This document shows positions 37,068 to 45,361 of a stretch of 64,000 bases of DNA, in pieces. Below the pieces are notes generated by a model. The model was not told the DNA's origin, ran no database searches, and saw only the letters and a list, made by a program, of their open reading frames with translations. Position 1 is the stretch's first letter, and each line of letters opens with the position of its first letter. Source of the stretch: Rhizobium bangladeshense (GTDB lineage: Bacteria; Pseudomonadota; Alphaproteobacteria; Rhizobiales; Rhizobiaceae); assembly GCF_017357245.1 (NCBI RefSeq), contig NZ_CP071612.1:2173001-2237000 (forward strand), in the 5' to 3' direction. Made by a program: the position numbers and the translations under genes.

Positions 37068-37889
37068 ATGGCAAATCACAAACCAATAGTGCCTGACGTG
37101 TCGGTCCACGACTACGCACCAGCGGAGGCCATTGAAGGAAATCTTCTCGATAAAGCGTCTGATTCCGATGGCGATCTGCTTCAGGTTCAGTTCGTCAACG
37201 GCATAAGAATTCCCAACAAGGCGGGCGAGCCGGGATATCTCACTATCGAGGGTGAGCATGGAACGCTGACGATTTGGAGCAATGGCAGCTATAGTTACAC
37301 GGTCAATGATCCAAGCGCTCTTGAGCCCGGCGGAGTCTTTGGCGAGAATTTTTCGTTCAAGATCTCCGATGGAAAAGGCGGCACCGATGTCGCCAGTCTC
37401 AAGATCGGAGTCCATACTCCTCCGCAAGGACAGTATTCCATCGATTTCGAGAATGCTCCCACGGAATATCCCGGACTGCCGGATATCGTTTCGGGCTATG
37501 CAGGATTCAAGTTTGGCGACAAACTCGATGGCAACCTTTGGACGGTCGCTGAATCAGGCGGCAACGAGTACGTCGTCACCAATCCCTACAATCCGTTTTT
37601 CGAACGCGTCGATGGCAAGCTCTTCACGGTAGAGGGCGTCGACGTCGCAACCAATTTCGACCCCGCCTATGAAGGTGTCGATGCCCTCGTAACCTTCGAG
37701 GGTTATATCGGTGGCAACAAGGTGAGCGAGATGTCGCTGACGGTCTATGGTGACACCATTGCCGATGGCCAGCACATCTCGTTGGCAGCCTTGGGGGCGG
37801 TCGATTTTATCCGCTTCGATATTCAGCCGGACGTCGAGCCGACCGGCTTTCCGCAGCTCGCATTTGACAACTTCACCGTCCTGGTCTGA
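37068..37889 (+). CDS. VCBS/cadherin-like domain protein
   Basis: 273 residues from ATG 37068, preceded by gggagacgagcc. Residues 15-125 form a VCBS-like domain: EAIEGNLLDKASDSDGDLLQ, GTLTIWSNGSYSYTVNDPSA, FSFKISDGKGG. The remainder (YSIDFENAPTEYPGLPDIVS to AFDNFTVLV) is beta-rich and lectin-like. No N-terminal signal; VCBS proteins are often exported by type I secretion, but no GGxGxD nonapeptide repeats or adjacent exporter genes are seen. Lower GC than neighbours. Confidence 0.82.
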   Translation: MANHKPIVPDVSVHDYAPAEAIEGNLLDKASDSDGDLLQVQFVNGIRIPNKAGEPGYLTIEGEHGTLTIWSNGSYSYTVNDPSALEPGGVFGENFSFKISDGKGGTDVASLKIGVHTPPQGQYSIDFENAPTEYPGLPDIVSGYAGFKFGDKLDGNLWTVAESGGNEYVVTNPYNPFFERVDGKLFTVEGVDVATNFDPAYEGVDALVTFEGYIGGNKVSEMSLTVYGDTIADGQHISLAALGAVDFIRFDIQPDVEPTGFPQLAFDNFTVLV

Positions 37890-37898
37890 CGGGGGCAG

Positions 37899-37927
37899 AG
37901 AGAAGCGGCCGATAAAGCCGCTTCTCT
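37899..37927 (+). terminator. Stem-loop after the VCBS-type gene
   Basis: An 11-bp perfect stem (agagaagcggc at 37899, gccgcttctct at 37917) with a 7-base loop, ten bases after the stop codon. No T-run follows, so it may be a weak terminator or a transcript-stabilising hairpin. Confidence 0.55.
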
Positions 37928-38057
37928 GCAGAACAAGTTGACGCTGCCATCAAAGCTGCTAAAAAGCCGGCCTGTGAGTGATGGGCAGCAAATCGGCAGA
38001 AACCACCGATCCACCGGAAAGACCGAAACGGGATTTCTTCAGGCTTCCCAAATACTT

Positions 38058-38147
38058 GGAAGAGTGTCCGAGTGGTTTAAGGAACCGGTCTTGAAAACCG
38101 GCGTGCGGGAAACCGTACCGTGGGTTCGAATCCCACCTCTTCCGCCA
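38058..38147 (+). tRNA. tRNA-Ser (anticodon TGA)
   Basis: Acceptor arms ggaagag and ctcttcc pair; the D-arm region reads tccgagtggttta, the anticodon stem-loop ccggtcttgaaaaccgg places TGA at positions 34-36, a long variable arm (gcgtgcgggaaaccgtaccg) marks a class II serine tRNA, and the T-arm is tgggttcgaatccca. The 3' CCA is encoded. No integrase or attachment duplicate is visible nearby. Confidence 0.97.
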
Positions 38148-38214
38148 TCTGCGTTCATATGTGCGAACGACGGTTCAAGACTGTTTGACTCGCTTGATCG
38201 ACCCTAAAACAACG

Positions 38215-38475
38215 TCAGATATGCTTCCCTGAATATCGATGTGATTTTTCTGCGACTACAACAGCCTCAATCGTGCTCAGGTAGATTTTTCGCATTTGCT
38301 CTGAGTTTTCGCCGAAAAGCAGTTCCAGCATATCATTACGAAAGATCGACGCTTGCGGGCGTAATACCGCGGGCATGATCATGGTCGCGGCGATGCAAGT
38401 CAGAAAGCATTTTTGATTCGCGGTCCTTAGTTCGATCGATACCGCGGTTACATCGTCTTGGTATGCGCTGTTCAC
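38215..38475 (-). CDS. Possible small hypothetical protein (86 aa)
   Basis: Opens at GTG 38475. Unrecognised sequence with a hydrophobic middle (CFLTCIAATMIMPAVLR) and a polar C-terminal half. No convincing ribosome site and lower GC than its neighbours. It lies in the 486-bp gap between tRNA-Ser and the cyclase gene; apart from it I see nothing in that gap. Confidence 0.3.
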   Translation of the reverse strand: MNSAYQDDVTAVSIELRTANQKCFLTCIAATMIMPAVLRPQASIFRNDMLELLFGENSEQMRKIYLSTIEAVVVAEKSHRYSGKHI

Positions 38476-38633
38476 TCATTGAAGGTACCTGCTCAACGGC
38501 GGGAACAAGCCACTGAGCGCTGTTTCGTCGCCACGATACCTGCTCGGAGCTGGGGCACCAGTAGCTGTTGCTCGAGGTCGGTCGTTTCAATTGAGTGCAA
38601 CCAGTCCTATAATCGGCTGGTGAGGCCGAACCA

Positions 38634-40523
38634 ATGGACCGCAAGCTTTCCGCCATCCTCGCTGCTGATGTCGTGGGCTATTCCGCGCTGATGGAGCGCG
38701 ACGAGGCTGGCACATTCGAGCGCCTTCGTGCGGGACGCAAGGAACTGTTTGAGCCGGAGATTGCGCGCCATCACGGCCAGATTTTCAAGCTGATGGGCGA
38801 CGGGATGCTCGCCGAATTTGGCAGCGTAGTGGACGCCGTGGAATGCGCCGTTTCGCTGCAGCGCGGGCTGGCGGAACGGAATGCCGCCGTCCCCGAGGAC
38901 CAGCGGATCAGCGTGAGGATTGGGATCAATCTCGGCGAGGTGATCGTTGAGGGCGATGACCGGTATGGCGAGGGCGTCAATGTCGCGGCGAGGCTTCAGC
39001 AGTTGGCAGACCCGGGCGGCATCTGTGTTTCGGGAAAGGTCACCAGGGAGGTTGAGAAAAAGCTGGCTTTCGGGTTCGAGCCGATGGGCGAGCAGAAGGT
39101 AAAGAATATCGCCGAACCGGTACAGGCTTTCCGCGTCATCCTTGAGGGACAAGCCCGACGTCAATCAGCGCGGTCATCGCCTCAGCACTGGGTACGGGCA
39201 GCAGCAGCCGTGCCAGTCCTTCTTCTGGTTTTGGCCGGGACAGTCTGGCAATACTGGCCGACTGCGACAGTAAGCGGCAAGCCGTCCGTAGCGGTGCTGC
39301 CGTTCGACAACTATGGCGGTGACCAAGCGACCGGACGCCTCGCCGACGGCCTCGCTGAGGACATAATCACCGATCTGGCGGGGTTCCCTGAATTCCACGT
39401 GATCGCGCGTAACTCGACTGAACAATACAGGGACAAACCGGCCGTGCCGAGTGAGGTGGGTAAGGCGCTTGGCGCAGGATTTGTGGTCGAGGGATCCATC
39501 CAGCGTCAGTCTGACCGCGTTAGAATTACGGCGCAGCTCATCGATACTAAAACGGGCAAACATCTTTGGTCGCAGCGCTGGGACCGGCCGGACGAGGACT
39601 TGTTCGCAATCCAGATTGAAATTTCCGAGCAGATTTCGAACCGCCTTGGCGGCGGCGCAGGTTTGGTTCAGGAGGCGGGCCGCATCTCCGCCCACCGAAA
39701 GCCGCCCGAGAATCTCAACGCCTACGAACTTTATCTGCTCGGCACCGAAAAACTCGAGCAAGTCAATCAGGCGGATGTAGAGGAGGCCGTCAGGCTGCTC
39801 ACCCGCGCGGTCGAACTGGACCCCGGCCTTGCCCGCGCTTGGGTCGAACTTAGCCATTCCCATGGTATCTTGATCGGTTTTGGCGTTGACGCCGAGAAGA
39901 ACCGGGCTCTGTCTGCCGAGGCTGCCGAACGCGCCGTCCAGCTCGACCCGAGCGATGCTGAGGCGCATGCTGTCTTTGCCATGCATCTAGGTGACAAAGG
40001 CGAATTCGAACGCGCCAAGGCAGAGTTCGATACCGCACTGCGCCTCGCTCCCGGTCAGTTCGAAGTTCTGACTTTCTATATCGATTGGGCCTCGACCTTC
40101 GGCGAGCCTGAGCGCACCGCGCAACTGGTTGACAAGGCGCTCAGTCTCAACCCCGGTTTCCCGATGTGGAGTGCCAGGATTTTCAGTCATGCCTATTTCA
40201 TGGCCGGCCGGTATGAAGATGCCCTGCGGATGCTGGATCGCTTGTCGCCGGAAAACTACGGAAGGAAACACTGGGTAATGCGTTCTGGCGCGCTTGCAGC
40301 TCTTGGCCGAACTGAAGAGGCGAAGGTCTCGGTAACGGACGCACTCGCGCGGTTTCCCGATTTGACCATCGAGGGATTTGTCAATATTCCCGGATTCAAC
40401 GAAGCGGAGCGCCAGCGGTTGATCGAAACTATGCAGCTTGTCGGCTTTCCTGACTGCGCCAAAGCGGAAGAGCTCACAAAGCTAAAGAAGCCGCTGCGCC
40501 TGCCGGAGTGTGCTTCGCCATAA
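38634..40523 (+). CDS. Class III adenylate/guanylate cyclase with TolB-like and TPR domains
   Basis: 629 residues. Residues 1-165: cyclase domain (AILAADVVGYSALMERDEAG, FKLMGDGMLAEFGS, YGEGVNVAARLQQLADPGGI) with both metal Asp and the Asn/Arg pair kept. One membrane helix at about 185-205 (AAAVPVLLLVLAGTVWQYW). Then a TolB-like block (KPSVAVLPFDNYGGD, DGLAEDIITDLAGFPEFHVI) and TPR repeats. The TolB/TPR half resembles that of the winged-helix protein at 15507. Makes a cyclic nucleotide; signal unknown. Confidence 0.93.
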   Translation: MDRKLSAILAADVVGYSALMERDEAGTFERLRAGRKELFEPEIARHHGQIFKLMGDGMLAEFGSVVDAVECAVSLQRGLAERNAAVPEDQRISVRIGINLGEVIVEGDDRYGEGVNVAARLQQLADPGGICVSGKVTREVEKKLAFGFEPMGEQKVKNIAEPVQAFRVILEGQARRQSARSSPQHWVRAAAAVPVLLLVLAGTVWQYWPTATVSGKPSVAVLPFDNYGGDQATGRLADGLAEDIITDLAGFPEFHVIARNSTEQYRDKPAVPSEVGKALGAGFVVEGSIQRQSDRVRITAQLIDTKTGKHLWSQRWDRPDEDLFAIQIEISEQISNRLGGGAGLVQEAGRISAHRKPPENLNAYELYLLGTEKLEQVNQADVEEAVRLLTRAVELDPGLARAWVELSHSHGILIGFGVDAEKNRALSAEAAERAVQLDPSDAEAHAVFAMHLGDKGEFERAKAEFDTALRLAPGQFEVLTFYIDWASTFGEPERTAQLVDKALSLNPGFPMWSARIFSHAYFMAGRYEDALRMLDRLSPENYGRKHWVMRSGALAALGRTEEAKVSVTDALARFPDLTIEGFVNIPGFNEAERQRLIETMQLVGFPDCAKAEELTKLKKPLRLPECASP

Positions 40524-40653
40524 CGGCATTGACGATCGGCCACGGATGACAAGCGTCTCGAGACGGGGCCTTCGTTTCACCGGCCGCGATGTGTCGCTCG
40601 TTCCGGTCGACGTTATCAGATGTGGCGTTCAAAGCCCGAGCGCAGGCGGCGGT

Positions 40654-40677
40654 GAAAACGGCGGCTCCGCCGTTTTC
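40654..40677. terminator. Bidirectional hairpin between convergent genes
   Basis: gaaaacggcgg and ccgccgttttc form a near-perfect inverted repeat with A and T tracts at the two outer ends, so it can end transcription from the cyclase gene (plus) and the RidA-like gene (minus). Confidence 0.65.
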
Positions 40678-40700
40678 TGCGGCGGGATCAGTCGCGGCCT

Positions 40701-41189
40701 CTATTCGAGAACAACGACGGCTTCGACCTCGAACAGCATCGGATCGATTGCAAGTCTGGGAACGGGAACAAGGGTCTGCGCCGGAAGCTTGTCGCCGAAC
40801 ATGTCTTTGACATTCCTCGTCAGCACCTCGAGCTTGGACATATCGTGGTCAACCACGAAGACCGTCAGCTTGGCAACCTTGTCCGGCCTTGCGCCTAGGC
40901 CGTCGAGGGCGCTGCGCAAATTAACGTAGGCCTGCTTCACCTGAACGGCGAAGTCCGGCGACAAGGCTCCCATGCCGTCCTGGCCGCCCAGCCCGGAGAT
41001 GAAGGCCAACCGGGCGCCGCTCGGTACAATCACCGCCGTGCTATAGCCATTCGGCGTCGGGTCGTAGAGGCTTTTTGGATTGACGATGGTCAGCTTGAGC
41101 TCACCCTCGTTTGCCGTCGTCGCATTGGGAATTCCCGCGGTCATGATGATCAGCCCTCCGATAAGCAGATGTTTGATTGCGTGTGACAT
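40701..41189 (-). CDS. Exported RidA-like (YjgF/UK114) protein
   Basis: 162 residues from ATG 41189, with a signal-like N-terminus (LLIGGLIIMTAGIPNATTA). The RidA fold is recognisable (AVIVPSGARLAFISGLGGQ, VKQAYVNLRSALDGLGARPD, LTVFVVDHD). The substrate arginine of true RidA imine deaminases, in the PAR(S/A) segment before the last strand, is replaced: here PAQTLVPVPRL. So enamine/imine deaminase activity is unlikely. Divergent from the TetR gene, with a long inverted repeat between. Confidence 0.85.
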   Translation of the reverse strand: MSHAIKHLLIGGLIIMTAGIPNATTANEGELKLTIVNPKSLYDPTPNGYSTAVIVPSGARLAFISGLGGQDGMGALSPDFAVQVKQAYVNLRSALDGLGARPDKVAKLTVFVVDHDMSKLEVLTRNVKDMFGDKLPAQTLVPVPRLAIDPMLFEVEAVVVLE

Positions 41190-41265
41190 GATGTTCTCTC
41201 GGCCGTGAGGACTGGAACGACCCTCGCCGCCTGTTGGATTGCGCTTCTTACTGTTCGGCAACAGA

Positions 41266-41315
41266 TTGACTCGTACAACGTACGATTCCATTGCATCGTA
41301 CGTTGTACGAGTCAA
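41266..41315. promoter_or_regulatory. Perfect inverted repeat: probable TetR operator
   Basis: Two 21-bp arms (41266-41286 and 41295-41315), perfectly complementary, are separated by tccattgc. Each arm contains cgtacaacgtacg. It lies between the divergent RidA-like (start 41189) and TetR-family (start 41382) genes, so it can control both. Its length and symmetry suit binding of a TetR dimer, or two dimers. Confidence 0.82.
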
Positions 41316-41381
41316 GCGACGAGGATCGACATCCGTCACTTCGTCGGCTTAAATCGATGTCCTGATCTCTAGGAAAGAAGC

Positions 41382-42068
41382 ATGGTGGCCAAACGCGACG
41401 GCACTCAGGATAAACGCCCTCAACGGCAAGCTGCACCGGTCCCCTCCGTACAGGACCCGCCTCTATCGCTTGAACGGATCATCGCGACGGCGGTTGAACT
41501 GCTGGACGCTGAAGGCCTCGACGGATTGAAGATGCGTCGGCTGGCTGATCGTCTCGGCTCAGGCGCGATGAGCCTCTATTGGCACGTCGCCAACAAAGAG
41601 CAGGTTTTTGATCTCGCGCTCGACTCGGTGCTCGAATATCGAGGACCGTCGCAAATTAGCGACTCTCCGGACTGGCGCCAAGCAGTCTTTCATATGCTTG
41701 AAGACTGGCGCGCCAGCATGCTGCGCCATCCCTGGTCGGCGTCGCTGCTGCCCCGCCGGGCGCTGGGCCCGAATATCCTAGGTCGTCTGGAGCTGCTGGG
41801 CAGCATCTTATCCAGAGCTGGTGTCAATGAGGCGGATCTGAATGGCGCGATATGGTCGCTGTGGAACTATGTGATGGGCGCGACCATCACCCGCGCGAAC
41901 TTCGACCTTTCGGACGAAGACATGCTCGCCGGGCAGCAGCGCCTTGCGCATCTTAGCCAAGAATACCCGACGATCGTGCGTGCTCGTCTGCTGTTGGATA
42001 ATGACTGGGACGGCGTTTTCAGGAAAGGCCTGGACTTCCTGCTTGACGGGCTTGTTCCGAGACAATGA
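41382..42068 (+). CDS. TetR-family transcriptional regulator
   Basis: 228 residues. HTH near residues 30-75: LERIIATAVELLDAEGLDGL then KMRRLADRLGSGAMSLYWHV and NKEQVFDLALD. The C-terminal ligand domain resembles the tetracycline-repressor class (ILGRLELLGSILSRAGV). It has a long basic N-terminal extension (about 25 residues). Divergent from the RidA-like gene and likely binds the inverted repeat between them. Confidence 0.91.
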   Translation: MVAKRDGTQDKRPQRQAAPVPSVQDPPLSLERIIATAVELLDAEGLDGLKMRRLADRLGSGAMSLYWHVANKEQVFDLALDSVLEYRGPSQISDSPDWRQAVFHMLEDWRASMLRHPWSASLLPRRALGPNILGRLELLGSILSRAGVNEADLNGAIWSLWNYVMGATITRANFDLSDEDMLAGQQRLAHLSQEYPTIVRARLLLDNDWDGVFRKGLDFLLDGLVPRQ

Positions 42069-42078
42069 ACAAGGGGGC

Positions 42079-42408
42079 TCAGCTCTCCAGTTGATCAGCA
42101 CGCTCATTCAGGAGCTCGAGCAGATGACCTTTCACGATCTGAATCCGGGCCTCTCCCTCCCTCGCAGAGCGCTCAAGAATCTTCAGTGACGTTTCTGCCT
42201 GCTCGGCCGGTCTCTTATGGCTCTGGCCGGACTGGTTCAGTTCATATCTGTCGAAGTTGCGCCGAAACAGCGTCGAGCCCAACCCCTGCTCGAGGGCCTC
42301 TATCCGGCGCGAGACCATCGACGTGCTTACGCCAGCCGGTGTGCTGCAGCGCCCAGCGATCTCAGCTCCGCGACGGCGAGAAAAAACTTACAGATCATTC
42401 CAGTCCAT
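42079..42408 (-). pseudogene. LysR regulator remnant (HTH half only, two frameshifts)
   Basis: From ATG 42408 (MDWNDL) an extra t breaks the frame; KFFLAVAELRSLGAAAHRL follows in a second frame; loss of a base then moves into VSRRIEALEQGLGSTLFRR then NFDRYELNQSGQ, which runs to a stop at 42079 just after the start of the linker helix. The effector domain is absent. Two single-base indels and a 3' truncation are needed to explain it. Confidence 0.8.
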
Positions 42409-42592
42409 TCAGCCTTTCCGTTTTTGGAAAAAGAGCTTGCCGAAATCGGCAATCGCTTATTGCGCCTGATTTGATATCGTCAGCGAGGTAAGGACAAGAG
42501 AATCGCTTCAGCGAGCGCTGGCGCGCCGCTCTTAGTCTTTCCAGATTGTTAGGCTGGAAAGCGCGGGCGATCCAATAAGTGCGAGGCTCTTC

Positions 42593-43309
42593 ATGATCGT
42601 TCAAGCTTGCATCAACGGCGCGCGGCGGAGCGATTTCCACCCGCTCATTCCGCTGACTATCGATGCCATGATACGTGAAGCCACGGCTTCGGTCGCGGCA
42701 GGCGCTGCCGAGATTCATGTTCATCCGCGTGGAGCCGATGGGAAGGAAAGTCTCGCCGCCGTCGACGATACGGTCGCAGCGATCCGCCGAGTCTGCCCGG
42801 GAACGCTGATCGGCGTGTCCACCGGCGCCTGGATCGAAGGCGACCCCAAGCGAACACGCCATGCCATCGGCCAATGGCGTGTCTTGCCGGATTATGCCTC
42901 CGTGAACCTGTCTGAAGCCGACGCTCCCGTTGTCATGCAGCTGCTTCGCCAAAAAGGTGTCGGGATCGAGGTCGGTCTGGCGTCGGTCGCCGATGCGGAA
43001 CGCTATGTCAGCCTCGATAATCATGAGCGGGTCTTTCGCGTGCTCGTCGAGCTCGATGACGAACAAGATCTGCAGCGCGCCTGTCACATCAGGGATGGTA
43101 TTATCGAGGTGCTCGAACGCCGCCGCCTCCTGAGGCCTGTTCTTCTCCACGGATTCGAGAACACCGTCTGGCCGTTCGTCAGATCGGCGCGCGAGCGGGG
43201 CTATTCGACCCGTGTCGGCCTCGAGGATGGGAAGCACCTGCCGGACGGGACGATTGCCGGCGACAATGCCGCGCTCGTCGCCGCGGCCGTTACGATCTTT
43301 CGCGGCTAA
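42593..43309 (+). CDS. Beta-keto acid cleavage enzyme family protein (DUF849)
   Basis: 238 residues, a short member (many are 270-310). TIM-barrel signatures: MIVQACINGARRS, GAAEIHVHPRGADGKES (metal-binding HxH), LIGVSTGAWIEGD, and YSTRVGLEDGKHLPDG near the end. Full-length relatives use acetyl-CoA to cleave beta-keto acids. The gene lies between two decayed genes, so it may be a survivor of a degraded locus. Substrate unknown. Confidence 0.85.
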   Translation: MIVQACINGARRSDFHPLIPLTIDAMIREATASVAAGAAEIHVHPRGADGKESLAAVDDTVAAIRRVCPGTLIGVSTGAWIEGDPKRTRHAIGQWRVLPDYASVNLSEADAPVVMQLLRQKGVGIEVGLASVADAERYVSLDNHERVFRVLVELDDEQDLQRACHIRDGIIEVLERRRLLRPVLLHGFENTVWPFVRSARERGYSTRVGLEDGKHLPDGTIAGDNAALVAAAVTIFRG

Positions 43310-43402
43310 AGCACATGTCTCTTAGCTGTCTGCGGCGGTCTCGCGGAAATGCGGAGGACTAACTCTTTGGCGTGACAAGCGAATCCGAAGATCGGACCCT
43401 TC

Positions 43403-43545
43403 AAGCCGGCTGATCCGACTGGCGTGGATGTTGTCTATGATTTTGTCGGCGCCGACACCTTTGCCACATCGCTGGATTGCCTGCGCCCGCGCGGCACGCT
43501 TGTCAGCTTCGGGGAGGCCTCCAGTCCGATTCCGGGCCACGAAAG
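43403..43545 (+). pseudogene. Fragment of a zinc-type/quinone oxidoreductase gene
   Basis: One open frame reads [20 protein letters not shown] then [19 protein letters not shown], characteristic of the cofactor domain of NADPH:quinone oxidoreductases. There is no start, Rossmann glycine motif or C-terminus nearby. An internal fragment of a lost gene. Confidence 0.78.
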
Positions 43546-43561
43546 AAGGCGCAATATCCGT

Positions 43562-43651
43562 TCATGACAACATCGAGTAGATCAGCGCACCAACGGAACC
43601 CCAGAAAATTACCGGCGTCAGTATCATCCCCATAACGAAGATCTTGGTCAC
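43562..43651 (-). CDS. Very small single-span membrane protein (29 aa)
   Basis: Starts at GTG 43651, seven bases after ggagg, and ends TGA 43562. The product ([18 protein letters not shown], then [11 protein letters not shown]) is almost one hydrophobic helix with a basic N-terminus. The strong ribosome site and helix pattern support a real gene. Function unknown. Confidence 0.55.
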   Translation of the reverse strand: MTKIFVMGMILTPVIFWGSVGALIYSMLS

Positions 43652-43792
43652 CGTTAAACCTCCGCAAATCTGTCCCGGCCCGAAAATCTATTGCAGCGAT
43701 CGAGGCTTTGGTATCGGCCCGAAGTCCGGGGCGGATCGGACCTTGGTCTCATTCCTGCTCAGCGGCGCGATCTCAATGCGCCACCGCCGACT

Positions 43793-45226
43793 TCACTTCT
43801 GCAACCTGTCGGCGACTCTCCCGCGGCGGTAAGTTACGGCCGCGATGGCGAGTGCTGCCGCGATCAACATGGCTGCGACCGCAAAAGCGATCTGCATGCC
43901 CCAGTGAAGGGCCTCGGGGCGTGCTACAGTGATATCCGATGTTCCCGACGCTCGCGCGAATATCGCGCCCATGACCGAGGCGCCGGTAATCAGACCGAGA
44001 TTGCGCGACAGGTTGAGCGCGCCGGAGATGACGCCGCGCTGGTCAGGGGCGACATCGGCCATGACGGCGGTGTTGTTGGACGCCTGGAACAGCTGATAGC
44101 CGGGCGTCAGGATGGCGATGGCGGCGATGTAGCCAGCGATTCCGGGAAGCACGGCAAGCGCGATGGCGCCGGCAGCCATGGCAAAGAGGCCTGCAGCGAT
44201 CACGAATGGCGCTCCCAGACGATCGACCAGGCGGCCGGCGGGAATTCCGCCGAAGATGGAGATGACGGGGCCGATCGACATGACGGCTCCAACGCCGGCC
44301 TCGCTGAGTCCGAGCGCACGCGAGAGATAAAATGGGCTGACCACCAGCGTCGCCATCATCACCGTCGAGATGAGAGCGTTCATCGCCAGACTGGCGCTCA
44401 GCACCGGATTGCGGAAAACCGCCAGCCGGATCAACGGCGACGCGGCTTTCGACTCGGCGAAGGCGAAGAGACCGGCCGCGAGAAAGGCGGCCGCCAGCAG
44501 GGCCAGATTCAGCAATCCAAAGCTGCCCCGCCCAATCGTCATCGCCAGCGCATAGGCCGAAAGCGCCAAGGCAAGCAGCAAGGTTCCTGCCATGTCGAAA
44601 CCGGCGCGCTCCGCTTTCCCAATGTTGTCGTCGGCAGGCAGAAAACAATAGGCGAGAGTGAAGGCGACGGTGCCGAGCGGCACGTTGACAAGAAAGATGG
44701 CCGGCCAGCCGAACCCGGCGATCAGAGCGCCGCCGAGCGAAGGGCCGAGAGCGGTACCAATCGCCGACATGGTTGCGAGCAGCCCCATGGCGCTGCCGGT
44801 TCTCGCCTTCGGCACCGTTTCGCCGACAAAAGCCATTGCGAGGACCATCATCATGGCCGCGCCGAGACCCTGCAGCGCACGTGCGGTGGTCATCAGCCAG
44901 AGCGCCGGCGCAAGCCCGCTGAGGACGGAGGCCAGCGTAAAGAGCAGGATGCCGATGAGCAGAAGCCGTCTGCGGCCGGTCATGTCGCCAAGCCGTCCGA
45001 CGCTGACGGTCAGGGTGGTGATAGCGAGGAGATAGGCGAGAACGATCCATTGCACGTCCTGGAACGAGCCGTCGAATGCCCGCGCAAGTGCCGGCAGGCC
45101 AACATTGGCGATGCTGGTGCCGAGCGATGGCAGCAGCATCGAGAGGCAAAGGCTGGCGAGCACCCAGCGGACGGAACAGCGGCTTTCGGCGAGTGCCTCG
45201 CCCTGCTCTGCAATGATCGGTTTCAA
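43793..45226 (-). CDS. DHA2-type MFS drug transporter
   Basis: 477 residues from TTG 45226, seven bases after aaggag. Fourteen predicted membrane segments. Motifs: LPSLGTSIANVGLPALARAF, GRLGDMTGRRRLLLIG (motif A), ARALQGLGAAMMMVLAMAF, LGPSLGGALIAGFGWPAIFL then VNVPLG (motif C). Typical of multidrug exporters of the EmrB/QacA type. Divergent from a LysR regulator gene that probably controls it. A longer frame upstream overlaps the LysR gene and is a shadow. Confidence 0.92.
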   Translation of the reverse strand: MKPIIAEQGEALAESRCSVRWVLASLCLSMLLPSLGTSIANVGLPALARAFDGSFQDVQWIVLAYLLAITTLTVSVGRLGDMTGRRRLLLIGILLFTLASVLSGLAPALWLMTTARALQGLGAAMMMVLAMAFVGETVPKARTGSAMGLLATMSAIGTALGPSLGGALIAGFGWPAIFLVNVPLGTVAFTLAYCFLPADDNIGKAERAGFDMAGTLLLALALSAYALAMTIGRGSFGLLNLALLAAAFLAAGLFAFAESKAASPLIRLAVFRNPVLSASLAMNALISTVMMATLVVSPFYLSRALGLSEAGVGAVMSIGPVISIFGGIPAGRLVDRLGAPFVIAAGLFAMAAGAIALAVLPGIAGYIAAIAILTPGYQLFQASNNTAVMADVAPDQRGVISGALNLSRNLGLITGASVMGAIFARASGTSDITVARPEALHWGMQIAFAVAAMLIAAALAIAAVTYRRGRVADRLQK

Positions 45227-45361
45227 CAGGATCTCCTTGTTCACGCTCCAACGGAGCCGTCGAACCCTAATCCTGCCTCTGGCATGGCGGAACATGCAGC
45301 ATTTGCACTTCATCCATGCATAAGACGCCACATCACCGGAAAATCGTGTTATACCGCATGC

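Noticed and set aside
38058..38147. tRNA-Ser as an integration site
   Set aside because: No integrase gene, no repeated tRNA 3' end and no phage genes seen nearby.
43691..45340. Long plus-strand open frame running into the LysR gene
   Set aside because: It lies antisense to the DHA2 transporter, is rich in charged residues and lacks domain sense; only the part from 45362 is a protein.
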